Assembly (NCBI GenBank): GCA_910578175.1
Contig: CAJTPF010000002.1
Coordinates: 132,337-196,336 of the forward strand
Direction: 5' to 3'
Length of the DNA stretch: 64,000 nt
From: an uncultured Lachnospiraceae bacterium
Lineage (GTDB): Bacteria > Bacillota > Clostridia > Lachnospirales > Lachnospiraceae
Below the pieces are notes generated by a model that had not been told where the DNA came from, searched no databases, and saw only the letters and a list, made by a program, of their open reading frames with translations. This document shows, one piece after another, positions 9,281-17,703 of the stretch; position 1 is the first letter of the stretch; every line of letters starts with the position of its first letter. The translations under genes were made by a program, and so were the position numbers.

Positions 9281-10575
9281 AAATAGGGTTATGGTTTAGA
9301 TGTAAATTACTGATTAAAAATCTGATAAAAAATAAGCTGACTTTTGTTCTGACGCTTATGGGTGTCTGTCTGGCAGAAATAATATTAACAAGCGGCTATA
9401 TTATTGCAGATTCCTATTATTATTCACAATTTGACAGATACCGTTACTTTAAAGAAAACGGGATTATGGACATTAAATTAAATGAAAACAGTTTGAAATA
9501 TAAAGAAGATATAAAAAAGGTTTTTAAAGGAGAATGCTATATTTCCTTCCGGAACTATTACAATACTTCTTTGGCATATCCGGTTACCGTAAATAATATT
9601 AATACAAATATCGTTCTAAACCTATATCAGACAAACCAGAATTTTAACGGACAAATTATTACTTCCCAGGAACACGTTGTTATGTCTGAATTATTATCCG
9701 GCAGAGGCATTACTACAGATGATATAGACTGGAAAAGCAAAGTCATCATAATTGACTCAGTCATAAACAAAATATTATTTCAGGAAGACGGAATAGGAAA
9801 AAATATACGCATTCCTATTTACGGTTCCCATACGGACGAGAATAATAACACGGAAATCAGTGTCAGCAGGTATGAGATATTCAAAGTAATTGGTGTCTAT
9901 AAAAATACACAGCAGGATTCTATTAATTTTAATAAGCAGATAAAAGAAGGACAGACTCTTTATTATAATGCCCGCTGTTACATTCCCGAATCGGTTGATT
10001 TTCTGGAGGACTCCAAATCAGAGCCGGAACAGATGGAATATGTTTATTTTGGTGTGCCGGATACCGCGGAAAAACATGACGAAATCAAGAGCATATGTCA
10101 ATCCGGGGCAGAATTCGACTGTTATACCTATGAGACATTCCATAATCAAATGATTCAGGAATTATCCGGCATCAAAAAAACACTTAATTGTATAACCCTG
10201 TTAATTATGGGAATTGCCGTTATCCTGATCGCACAGACCATGATATTTTCCATCAAAGAAAATATCTCTGATTATGGTATCAAAAAAGCAATTGGTGCGT
10301 CCTCCGGTAAAATCGGCATGGAACTGGTATCGGAAATGCTGCTTTATGCCCTGGCTGCCTTTATAGTTTCCATTCTGCTCTCGATTGTTGCTGCTTTGAT
10401 CACATTAAAATATATTTCACTGCAAAATCCGGGTATAGGTTACAGTCTCATATTAAAACGGCAAACCATATTGTTATCATTTGTTCTGGCTATTGAGACC
10501 TGCCTGATTGCTTCCATACTCCCCATCCTTTATTTAGATAACAAATCTGTTGTAGATATAATGAAATTTGAATGA
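9277..10575 (+). CDS. ABC transporter permease, FtsX/MacB type
   Basis: 432 residues. One N-terminal membrane segment (about 20-40), a large extracytoplasmic domain (about 45-300) and three C-terminal membrane segments (about 303-325, 360-385, 395-420) give the four-TM FtsX/MacB plan. The cytoplasmic motif DYGIKKAIGASSGKIG between the second and third segments is the family's coupling region. Its start overlaps the ATPase stop (ATGA). Together with the adaptor and lipoprotein it should form a mechanotransmission-type exporter or resistance pump; the substrate is unknown, with the co-encoded secreted protein the obvious candidate. Confidence 0.85.
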   Translation: MKIGLWFRCKLLIKNLIKNKLTFVLTLMGVCLAEIILTSGYIIADSYYYSQFDRYRYFKENGIMDIKLNENSLKYKEDIKKVFKGECYISFRNYYNTSLAYPVTVNNINTNIVLNLYQTNQNFNGQIITSQEHVVMSELLSGRGITTDDIDWKSKVIIIDSVINKILFQEDGIGKNIRIPIYGSHTDENNNTEISVSRYEIFKVIGVYKNTQQDSINFNKQIKEGQTLYYNARCYIPESVDFLEDSKSEPEQMEYVYFGVPDTAEKHDEIKSICQSGAEFDCYTYETFHNQMIQELSGIKKTLNCITLLIMGIAVILIAQTMIFSIKENISDYGIKKAIGASSGKIGMELVSEMLLYALAAFIVSILLSIVAALITLKYISLQNPGIGYSLILKRQTILLSFVLAIETCLIASILPILYLDNKSVVDIMKFE

Positions 10576-10577
10576 TG

Positions 10578-10691
10578 TTATAGAACTGCCTCCGCAAACA
10601 GAGGTTCAAACTGTGCGCCTTTCCCCTTTTCAATCTCTTCCCGAACAATCTTCTGCGCCGTTACATCCGGGCATCACCACCTGGATGTAAC
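10578..10691 (-). pseudogene. Possible gene remnant with a hairpin in a convergent intergenic region
   Basis: This lies between the permease and mscL, which converge. The minus-strand frame ending at 10578 reads AQKIVREEIEKGKGAQFEPL before a stop. That resembles the extreme C-terminus of an HD-GYP domain, but the frame is closed by a TGA just upstream, so it would be a relic. An inverted repeat, GTTACATCC at 10660-10668 and GGATGTAAC at 10683-10691, forms a 9-bp stem over the same region but lacks a T-run. Weak evidence. Confidence 0.2.
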
Positions 10692-10705
10692 CCAAACGGC
10701 TGATA

Positions 10706-11137
10706 TCATTGTTCCGGTTCATTTTCAGCAGCGTCCAATTCAGAAGTACAATGCGGACATCTGGTTGCCTGAATATTGATCTCACTAAAACAGTACGGAC
10801 ACTTCTTTGTGGCTGGTTCCTCTTTTATTTCTTCCTTTTTTGACAAATGCGTCAGCTTATTGATCAGCTTTAAAAACAGAAAGATTACAAGCGCCATTAT
10901 TAAAAAGTTAATAACTGCGGTAATAAATGCTCCGTAACGTATATCTACATTATTGACCTTTACCGCCATATCACTGAAATCCGTATCCGCTACCAGACCG
11001 ATGACCGGAGAAATGATATCGGATGTCAGCGAAGTGACGATTGCCTGAAATGCCGCACCGATGATAACACCGATTGCCAGGTCCATAACATTTCCTTTCA
11101 GAGCAAATTCTTTAAATTCTTTTAAAAATTTTTTCAT
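10706..11137 (-). CDS. mscL: Large-conductance mechanosensitive channel with zinc-ribbon tail
   Basis: 143 residues. The N-terminal amphipathic helix and first pore segment (KEFALKGNVMDLAIGVIIGAAF) are the MscL signature. A second membrane segment (about 70-95) follows the short outer loop. The pentameric channel opens on membrane tension to release solutes during osmotic downshock. The C-terminus is unusual but seen in some Clostridia: after the usual charged helix comes CPYC and CPHC (about 113-132), a four-Cys zinc-ribbon-like tail. The gene is monocistronic, with its own ATG and a GGTAGAG site. Confidence 0.92.
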   Translation of the reverse strand: MKKFLKEFKEFALKGNVMDLAIGVIIGAAFQAIVTSLTSDIISPVIGLVADTDFSDMAVKVNNVDIRYGAFITAVINFLIMALVIFLFLKLINKLTHLSKKEEIKEEPATKKCPYCFSEINIQATRCPHCTSELDAAENEPEQ

Positions 11138-11411
11138 GTATCTCTACCTTTCTTCTTAGTAATGATAATTAAATTATATCATACTTAAATTTTTTTGACC
11201 ATATTGATAATACAGGCATTCAAACACTTTATTATATTTTTTATTTACTTTGTATATTTTAATAAAATATGATATAGTATTAATTAGATAATATATACTA
11301 AAAGATAAAATAGCGACAATTTAAAAAGCGTATGAAGGTAATATATTTTTAATGTCGATAGGCGATACAAAAGAGGGCAAATAAATAAACGTAAATGAGG
11401 AGGTGTTTTTA

Positions 11412-12407
11412 TTGCACAATGTAGTAATTAAAGGAACCGGTGTATATCTTCCTGCCAACAAGGTTTATAACAATTTTTTTGAAGAACACTTCAATAAAAT
11501 CGGAATGCCGGTAACAGGACTTATGAACCACCTTGGGCGGAGAAAACGATATCTGGCAACGGAAAACGAAACTTCCCTGACAATGGCGATCGAAGCTGCA
11601 AAAAATTTAATTTCCAAACAAAAGATTTCAGCTGTTCAGCCTGATATGGTAGTTTTCGTCTCGGATATTCCGGAATACCTTTCTCCAACAAATGCATTAA
11701 AAATTGTAGATGCACTTACAATGGAAAATGTTTCCATGGCATTTGATTTTAATTCTAACTGCACAGGTATGCTGATGGCAATGGACATTGTGGCAAATTA
11801 TATGAAAGGAGTTTCAAAAATCAAACAGGCCTTAATTATTGGAAGTTTCAATATCAGTTCTGTTGCCAGACACAATGATTCTGTTGTATACCCTAATTTT
11901 GCGGATGCAGCAGCGGCAATACTGTTAGAATGTTCTGACGAAGAAGATACTTCTGGTCTTCTGGATACTGAAACATTTGTAGATGCCACATATCATAACT
12001 ATGTTACATTTCCTAAATGTGGTATTTCCAAAATTGCAGTGGAAAATGTCACAAAAGAACAAAAGAAACTGGAATGGAATCCTTTTGATATGAAATTCAT
12101 TTCTGATAAGTGGGCGGAAATGATTCAGACTGTACTGGAAAGAAATCATTTTTCTGCTACTGATATTGATTATTTTATCTTTTCTCAGCTGTCGGATCAT
12201 GACAATATGCTGACATTAGAAAAATTAGGGATAGAAGAGGACAATAAATACTTTTTTCTGGGTACGGAGTACGGTTATACAGGGAATACCTGTCCGATTC
12301 TTGTATTAAACAGAATGTGGGATACCATTGCCGTAAAAGGAAATTTAATAATTTTCTGTTCGGTCGGCGCCGGATATACCGCAATTGTCCAACTATACCG
12401 ATTTTAA
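11412..12407 (+). CDS. Ketoacyl-ACP synthase III-like (FabH-fold) enzyme
   Basis: 331 residues from TTG at 11412; GAGGAGGTG (11397-11405) stands 6 bp upstream, which argues against the in-frame GTG at 11403 that overlaps this site. The thiolase fold is clear: N-terminal GTGVYLPANKV, the nucleophile loop DFNSNCTGMLMAMDI with Cys117, and a C-terminal GNTC with Asn292. The FabH catalytic His of the HQAN motif is replaced by Ser258 (FSQL). So it keeps the acyl-binding Cys and the Asn but lacks the His, and decarboxylative fatty-acid elongation is doubtful; acyl transfer or a specialised condensation is more likely. It forms an operon with the chemoreceptor 24 bp downstream, which is an unusual partner. 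Confidence 0.75.
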   Translation: MHNVVIKGTGVYLPANKVYNNFFEEHFNKIGMPVTGLMNHLGRRKRYLATENETSLTMAIEAAKNLISKQKISAVQPDMVVFVSDIPEYLSPTNALKIVDALTMENVSMAFDFNSNCTGMLMAMDIVANYMKGVSKIKQALIIGSFNISSVARHNDSVVYPNFADAAAAILLECSDEEDTSGLLDTETFVDATYHNYVTFPKCGISKIAVENVTKEQKKLEWNPFDMKFISDKWAEMIQTVLERNHFSATDIDYFIFSQLSDHDNMLTLEKLGIEEDNKYFFLGTEYGYTGNTCPILVLNRMWDTIAVKGNLIIFCSVGAGYTAIVQLYRF

Positions 12408-12431
12408 AAAAAACAGAAAGGAAATACATAA

Positions 12432-13973
12432 ATGCAAAAGTCAATTATAGAAGAATATATGGGCAAAGCCTATCTGTTTGTTATTTTAGTTATTACAGGT
12501 TCCTGTCTGTGTGCCGGGATAACATTTTCATCATTGAAATTATTAGGATTTTATGACACTGTATCCTGGATTCCATTGGGAATTTTTTGTATAACATGTA
12601 TTATTTATTTTATTACCGGATTATGGTTAATACGTCATTCCTTTGGAATTGCAGATGGTGAAAAGGTCTTAATCCCTCGTATGTTAGCCAGAGGTAAACT
12701 GTTTATAATTATCATTCTTACAATCCAGTATAATTTTATCCTATACATGATACCTTCCCGTGAATTCTGGGGTTATACCTTTTACTTTTTAATCGTTGTT
12801 GCGTTTTTCTTTGATCGTAAGATGATATTAATCTCATCCGTTGGGACAGTGATCTCGCTGGTCATATCCTATATTGTCAAAGGAAATATCCTGCTTCCGG
12901 CGAAAAATGACGATTTTATTCCGGAACTGGCTGTACGGGTCATCTGTATCACATTGTCCGTCGCCGGAATATACCTTATCACTTTTTTTGCGGAGCATTT
13001 TCTGATCAACGCCAAAAAAGAACAATTGGAAGCCAACAACCAGAGAGTTCAGAATGTTCTTGATAAGGTGACCACACTGGCTGAAAAACTCAGCGCTGCC
13101 AGCAATTCATTATCCGATATTTCACAGAATGAAAGTGCTTCTACCGAAGAACTGGCCGCCACCAGCGAAACTCTTTTGGAAAACAATAATGTTATGCTGG
13201 AAAAAGCCGCTGTGGGCAAAGATAATCTGAATGAACTGGATAGCTGTAATAGCGAAATGACTTCCAAAATGGCTGTTGTGGATGATATTTCCAAAAAGCT
13301 GCTGGAAGAATCCACCTCCAGCGAAGCACGCTTAAACGAACTGATGGAGATCAATGAACAGGTTATGAAGTCTACGCAGAATACAAAAGACGTTGCCGAA
13401 AAATTGTTAAGCGGTATCGGCGAGATTGGAATCACACTGAATGTGATCAATGAAATTTCTTCTTCTACCAATCTGCTGGCGTTAAATGCTTCCATTGAAG
13501 CCGCCAGAGCCGGAGATGCCGGACGTGGTTTTGCAGTGGTGGCACAGGAAGTCGGCAATCTCGCCCAGGGAACCCAGAATTCCTTAGATGATGTTCAAAA
13601 GGTAGTAAACAAAATTCAGAACAATGTTTCGGAAATGTCCGTATTCGTAAAAAACAATACGGAAAAACTGTTAAAGCAAAACGAATCTTTCTTACAGACA
13701 TTTGAAGGAATCAAGAAAATGATCGTAATATTAAAAGATTCTCTGACAGCCATTAACGATATTCACAATATTCATCAAAAGCAGGGAGAGGTCATTACCC
13801 ATACCGTAAATATCAATGAAGAAATTTCTGCCGCCATTGAAGCGGAGAATCAGGAGTTCAGCAATATTGCTGCAATGATCGACAGCAACGCCATGGAAAT
13901 TACGGAAATGGCCAATCAGGCGGACGTATTAAACAACATGATAGAAGAACTGGAAGCACTGCTTCAGATATGA
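12432..13973 (+). CDS. Methyl-accepting chemotaxis protein with six-TM membrane sensor
   Basis: 513 residues. Six hydrophobic segments (about 13-35, 43-62, 85-103, 112-128, 133-150, 163-186) with very short loops replace the usual extracellular ligand domain. A long cytoplasmic coiled coil follows. The signalling tip NEISSSTNLLALNASIEAAR and GRGFAVVAQEVGNLA (about 340-375) is the conserved CheA/CheW contact hairpin. No HAMP domain is obvious. A sensor embedded in the membrane would suit a lipophilic or membrane-state signal. It is co-transcribed with the ketoacyl synthase-like gene (24 bp apart, AGAAAGGAAA site). No flagellar or che genes are in the window. The transcript ends at the hairpin at 13992-14025. 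Confidence 0.88.
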   Translation: MQKSIIEEYMGKAYLFVILVITGSCLCAGITFSSLKLLGFYDTVSWIPLGIFCITCIIYFITGLWLIRHSFGIADGEKVLIPRMLARGKLFIIIILTIQYNFILYMIPSREFWGYTFYFLIVVAFFFDRKMILISSVGTVISLVISYIVKGNILLPAKNDDFIPELAVRVICITLSVAGIYLITFFAEHFLINAKKEQLEANNQRVQNVLDKVTTLAEKLSAASNSLSDISQNESASTEELAATSETLLENNNVMLEKAAVGKDNLNELDSCNSEMTSKMAVVDDISKKLLEESTSSEARLNELMEINEQVMKSTQNTKDVAEKLLSGIGEIGITLNVINEISSSTNLLALNASIEAARAGDAGRGFAVVAQEVGNLAQGTQNSLDDVQKVVNKIQNNVSEMSVFVKNNTEKLLKQNESFLQTFEGIKKMIVILKDSLTAINDIHNIHQKQGEVITHTVNINEEISAAIEAENQEFSNIAAMIDSNAMEITEMANQADVLNNMIEELEALLQI

Positions 13974-13986
13974 TCTCTGATGAAAC

Positions 13987-14030
13987 AAAAATCCCCGGAC
14001 AGTTTAATGAACAACGATCCGGGGGTTTTT
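13987..14030. terminator. Bidirectional intrinsic terminator
   Basis: A stem of TCCCCGGA (13992-13999) with TCCGGGGG (14018-14025) has TTTTT on the plus side (14026-14030) and AAAAA (TTTTT on the minus strand) at 13987-13991. It lies between the converging chemoreceptor and flavodiiron genes and can end both transcripts. Confidence 0.85.
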
Positions 14031-14039
14031 ATGCAAGAT

Positions 14040-15203
14040 TTATTTTACCAATTCCGCTGCCAGCTGCTTCATGCTATCCGCACTGGCCTTATTCATGGTA
14101 GATTTTATGGTGACTACCGTATCGCATATGGTGATATCCTTCATACCATCCAATATTGCTCTCATCTGTTTTGCAGCCATCGGCGCCCATGAGCCGTTTT
14201 CCATTAAACCTACGGTTCTCTTCTGATAACCTTTGGATTTCAGATGATGTAAAAAGTCTTCCATACAAGGGAAGAGTCCTGCATCATATGTAGCTGCTGC
14301 CAGAACCAGTCTGTCATAACGGAAAGCATCTTCCACGGCTTCCGCCATATCATCTCTGGATAAATCGGTTACGGCTACTTTTTCTGCTCCCTGTTCTTCC
14401 AGTAACTTTGCCATTTCTTTTGCAGCTTCCGCCGTATTTCCGTGGATGGACGCATATGCTACCAAAATTCCCTTATCCTCAGGCTCATAACTGCTCCATA
14501 CCTGATATTTTCCGATATAGTATCCAAGGTCTTCTTTCAAGATAGGACCATGCAGCGGACAAATGGCAGCAATGTCCAGACCTGCCGCTTTTTTAAGAAG
14601 GCTCTGAACCTGTGCGCCGTATTTTCCTACGATATTAAAATAATATCTTCTTGCCTCGCATGCCCAGTCTTCTTCTGTATCCAGGGCACCGAATTTACCG
14701 AATCCATCTGCAGAAAACAGGATTTTTTCTTTTTTCTCATATTCCACCATAACCTCCGGCCAGTGGACCATCGGCGCCATAACGAAGACAAGGGTATGTT
14801 CTCCAAGACTCAGTTCATCCCCTTCTTTAACTTCTACCTTGCGGTCTGATACGTCAATGTCAAAAAACTGCGGTAACATTCCGAAGGTTTTAGCATTTCC
14901 TACGATCTTGGCCGCCGGATATTTTTCCAGAAAAATCTGAATATTAGAAGCATGATCCGGCTCCAGATGGGAAACTACCAGATAATCCGGTATACGCTCT
15001 CCCAGTGTTTCCTCCAGATTTGCCAGCCATTCCTGTGTTTTTCTTTTATCCACCGTATCCATGACCGCAATTTTTTCATCTATGATTATGTATGAATTAT
15101 ATGAAACCCCGTTCGGCACTATATACTGACTTTCAAAAAGATCTATTTCGTGGTCATCAACACCAATGTACTTTACTGCTTCGCTTATTATTACGTCTTT
15201 CAT
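14040..15203 (-). CDS. fprA: Flavodiiron protein (A-type flavoprotein, FprA)
   Basis: 387 residues. An N-terminal metallo-beta-lactamase-like domain (1-245) carries the diiron ligands in VVSHLEPDHAS (H-x-E-x-D-H), in PMVHWPE, in the SADGFG Asp and in PLHGPIL. The C-terminal flavodoxin domain (about 250-387) starts with VAYASIHGNTAEAA, the FMN phosphate loop. Such proteins reduce O2 to water or NO to N2O in anaerobes. The desulfoferrodoxin gene lies directly upstream on the same strand, so the pair looks like an oxygen-defence operon. The ATG has only a weak ribosome site, and an open frame upstream ends in an ATGA overlap with it. Confidence 0.92.
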   Translation of the reverse strand: MKDVIISEAVKYIGVDDHEIDLFESQYIVPNGVSYNSYIIIDEKIAVMDTVDKRKTQEWLANLEETLGERIPDYLVVSHLEPDHASNIQIFLEKYPAAKIVGNAKTFGMLPQFFDIDVSDRKVEVKEGDELSLGEHTLVFVMAPMVHWPEVMVEYEKKEKILFSADGFGKFGALDTEEDWACEARRYYFNIVGKYGAQVQSLLKKAAGLDIAAICPLHGPILKEDLGYYIGKYQVWSSYEPEDKGILVAYASIHGNTAEAAKEMAKLLEEQGAEKVAVTDLSRDDMAEAVEDAFRYDRLVLAAATYDAGLFPCMEDFLHHLKSKGYQKRTVGLMENGSWAPMAAKQMRAILDGMKDITICDTVVTIKSTMNKASADSMKQLAAELVK

Positions 15204-15342
15204 CTTTTACCCAGGCATACCGTAAATGCGGTACTGCCCATTCCTTTCCCAGTTTCTCCTGCATATGGCCTATGGCAAAATCCACAGTCACAGACTTTTG
15301 AATCATAGAATCCGTGACCGTGGGTCCTCCATTTCCTGTTAA

Positions 15343-15723
15343 TTATAACGCTGTTTTCCAGAGTCCGTGTAAATTACAGTATTCATATACTTCCTGGACC
15401 TTTTCGTCTTCCTGTATATAAAATACCGCCTCCGGTTTATCATTTGGGTTCAGCTTTCTCATCTGATATCCTTTATCCGTATAAAGGGCAATCCATTGAT
15501 TATAATGTTCTTCCGTCATCGGATGCTCTACTTCTCCGATCTTTACCGTAACCTTATTACCGTCTATTTTTACAATCGGAGTATGCTTTTCCAATGCTGC
15601 ATCCACTGTTCCCGGAACCAGTTCTTTCATCTTTCCGCCACAGCACATGATCGGGACATTTTTATCCTCAACTTTTGTAACAATATTTCCGCATGTTTCG
15701 CAGATATAATATTTTTCGCTCAA
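15343..15723 (-). CDS. dfx: Desulfoferrodoxin-type superoxide reductase
   Basis: 126 residues, typical of the two-domain class. The N-terminal desulforedoxin-like part has CETC (8-11) and a CC pair at about 27-28 for a structural Fe(Cys)4 centre. The catalytic part has the EKHTPIV Glu-Lys-His loop, HPM and a C-terminal CNLHGLW, which supply the Fe(His)4Cys site. It reduces superoxide to hydrogen peroxide without making O2. It starts at ATG behind AAAGGAGGC and precedes fprA by 139 bp. Confidence 0.92.
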   Translation of the reverse strand: MSEKYYICETCGNIVTKVEDKNVPIMCCGGKMKELVPGTVDAALEKHTPIVKIDGNKVTVKIGEVEHPMTEEHYNQWIALYTDKGYQMRKLNPNDKPEAVFYIQEDEKVQEVYEYCNLHGLWKTAL

Positions 15724-15823
15724 ACTGTTTTGCCTCCTTTTATGATTTTTATCCGTTAATACAAAGTATTAACCGGCTAGAAATAATTATACATTTTTCT
15801 TAATATATGTCAATAATCATCTC

Positions 15824-17344
15824 TCAATTAATTTTGACTGTTTTTGCACCGATGGTATCGGCAAAATATTTATCATGCTCCACCAGCAGCATTGTTGGCT
15901 GAAAACGCTGTATCAGCTTTTCTATCTGCATCCGGGAAAATACATCAATAAAATTGTAGGGTTCATCCCATATATACAAGTGGACCTGTTCACAAAGACT
16001 GGCAGCCAGCAGCAATTTTTTCTTTTGCCCCTCTGAATAGTCGGAAATATTTTTTTCAAACTGTACCCTCTCAAAATCCAATTGCCTCAGAATGGTCATC
16101 AGTAACGACAGTTCAATTCCCCTGACCGATGCATATTTCTGCAGCGTACCCCCAAGCATGGAAGTATCCTGGGAAACATACGAAATTTTCACTCCGCTTC
16201 CTATCGTTATGGTTCCCTCTGCGGGAAATATTTCTCCCAAAATGGCTTTGATAATGCTGGACTTTCCGCATCCGTTCCTTCCCTGTAACAGGATCCGTTC
16301 CCCATTGTGGATCTCAAAGGATATCTGTTGACAGATGGTATTCAGATCGTATTTTATAGAAACCTTATCCACGGAAACCAGTCTGTCGCTACGGTATTTT
16401 AACGGAAACAGCTTTAATTCCGTTTCCTGCTCAATATCCTGAAGCAACTGCCGTTTCTCTTTGATCTCTTCCCGCTGCCGGCGCTCCAGATTTTTTCGTC
16501 TCTGCTGCATACGTCTGGATTTCTCCCCCAGATAGGCTCTGGTACCGATAAACCGGTCTTCCTTGACAGGATTATATCCGATTTTACGTTTTTCTACCGT
16601 ATCCGCCCACTCTTTCGACTGTCTGGCCGCCGATTCCAGTCTTTTTATATCTTTCCTCAGATCCGCATTGCGGGCAAGCTCAAAATCATCCTGTTTTTCT
16701 TTATTTTCCTTCCATACGCTAAAATTCCCTTTTGAAACGGTAATGCTGTTCCGGTTGATGGCAAGTATGTGATCCACACAGGAATCCAGAAAATCCCTTT
16801 CATGGGAAACCAGTATAAATCCCTGCTTCCGCTTCAGATACCGGAGCATCGTTTCTCTGGTTTCCATATCCAGATGATTGGCGGGCTCATCCAGTAGCAG
16901 GAAATTGTTTTCATCGGAAAATAAATAGGCCAGCATCACCCTGGTTCTCTCTCCAAAGCTTAAAGAACCAAATGTCCGGTATAAAATATCCGCTTCCATG
17001 GACAGATATTCCAGTTCCCTGATGACTTTCCATAATTCATGATCGGGAAATTCCTGATCCATCAGTTCTATCACAGGATTTTGCCATTTCCGGACCGGAA
17101 TATTTACCGGAAAATATTGAAAACAGACGTTACCGGTTATAGTTCCGCTGTATCTGTATTCCGGTCTGCACACATTGTCATTCTGTTCCATCAGTAATTG
17201 CAAAAATGTACTCTTACCCTTTCCGTTTCTGCCTATCAGTCCCAATTTCCAGTCTGTATCTATCTGAAATGAGACATTTTCAAACACATTGTCATAACTG
17301 CTCTCATATCCAAAAGTCAGATTATCAACTTTAATCATCGACAT
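15824..17344 (-). CDS. ABC-F ATPase, Lsa-like ribosome-protection protein
   Basis: 506 residues with two ABC domains and no membrane segments. First domain: Walker A GRNGKGKST (about 38-46), signature SLSFGERTR, Walker B LLLDEPANHLD. A highly charged linker (about 190-310) is the antibiotic-resistance arm region. Second domain: GRNGCGKSS, signature SDYSEGQKKK, Walker B IWDEPYNFID. The start and overall pattern resemble Lsa-type ABC-F proteins, which dislodge lincosamides, streptogramins A and pleuromutilins from the ribosome. The exact drug range cannot be read. The ATG at 17342-17344 follows AAGGAGC. A leader with competing hairpins lies upstream, as is common for this class. Confidence 0.8.
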   Translation of the reverse strand: MSMIKVDNLTFGYESSYDNVFENVSFQIDTDWKLGLIGRNGKGKSTFLQLLMEQNDNVCRPEYRYSGTITGNVCFQYFPVNIPVRKWQNPVIELMDQEFPDHELWKVIRELEYLSMEADILYRTFGSLSFGERTRVMLAYLFSDENNFLLLDEPANHLDMETRETMLRYLKRKQGFILVSHERDFLDSCVDHILAINRNSITVSKGNFSVWKENKEKQDDFELARNADLRKDIKRLESAARQSKEWADTVEKRKIGYNPVKEDRFIGTRAYLGEKSRRMQQRRKNLERRQREEIKEKRQLLQDIEQETELKLFPLKYRSDRLVSVDKVSIKYDLNTICQQISFEIHNGERILLQGRNGCGKSSIIKAILGEIFPAEGTITIGSGVKISYVSQDTSMLGGTLQKYASVRGIELSLLMTILRQLDFERVQFEKNISDYSEGQKKKLLLAASLCEQVHLYIWDEPYNFIDVFSRMQIEKLIQRFQPTMLLVEHDKYFADTIGAKTVKIN

Positions 17345-17375
17345 ATGATCAGCTCCTTACTTTTAAATGTACGCT

Positions 17376-17415
17376 AAAAATTAAAAATGAGTGCAGGGAT
17401 ATATTCCATGCACTC
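17376..17415 (-). terminator. Attenuator terminator in the ABC-F leader
   Basis: Read on the minus strand, GAGTGCA (17415-17409) pairs with TGCACTC (17395-17389). An inner GGA/TCC pairing continues the stem, which is followed by ATTTTTAATTTTT (17388-17376). It lies 32 bp before the ABC-F start, so it would stop transcription before the gene. Confidence 0.65.
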
Positions 17416-17455
17416 GGAAACATCAAAAAGTATGACAATATGATCAGCGTCTGTA

Positions 17456-17516
17456 TCATATTCCGGGATTCCTGATAAACATATGCGTTTTAACAAAATG
17501 AAATATATTCCTGCAT
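17456..17516 (-). promoter_or_regulatory. Leader with two short ORFs and an antiterminator arm
   Basis: On the minus strand, TGCAGGAATATATTTCA (17515-17499) can pair almost fully with the terminator's own stem sequence TGGAATATATCCCTGCA, which would disrupt the terminator. Two 8-codon frames lie here: MQEYISFC (17516-17490), placed on top of that arm, and MFIRNPGI (17482-17456). Neither has a strong ribosome site. A ribosome stalled by antibiotic on such a peptide could switch the hairpins, as established for other ABC-F and erm genes. The rest of the 359-bp gap (to 17703) is AT-rich and holds no further gene that I can see. Confidence 0.5.
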
Positions 17517-17703
17517 TACAATAAAAAACAGATAAAAAGACAAAAAATAACTGCCGAATCTGTAATTTACTGTATATTAAATTAAATTATCTGCAAGAAT
17601 ATATTTTCATTTTCCCACCGCTCTCTGTATTTGATTCGTTTATTATAACAGAAGTAGATTTGTTTTGCAAGCTGTTAACATGATTCACCCCATTAATTGA
17701 ACT

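Noticed and set aside
13049..13558. 169-codon minus-strand frame rich in Ser/Ala/Leu
   Set aside because: It is the antisense of the chemoreceptor's coiled coil; its composition follows from the codons on the coding strand.
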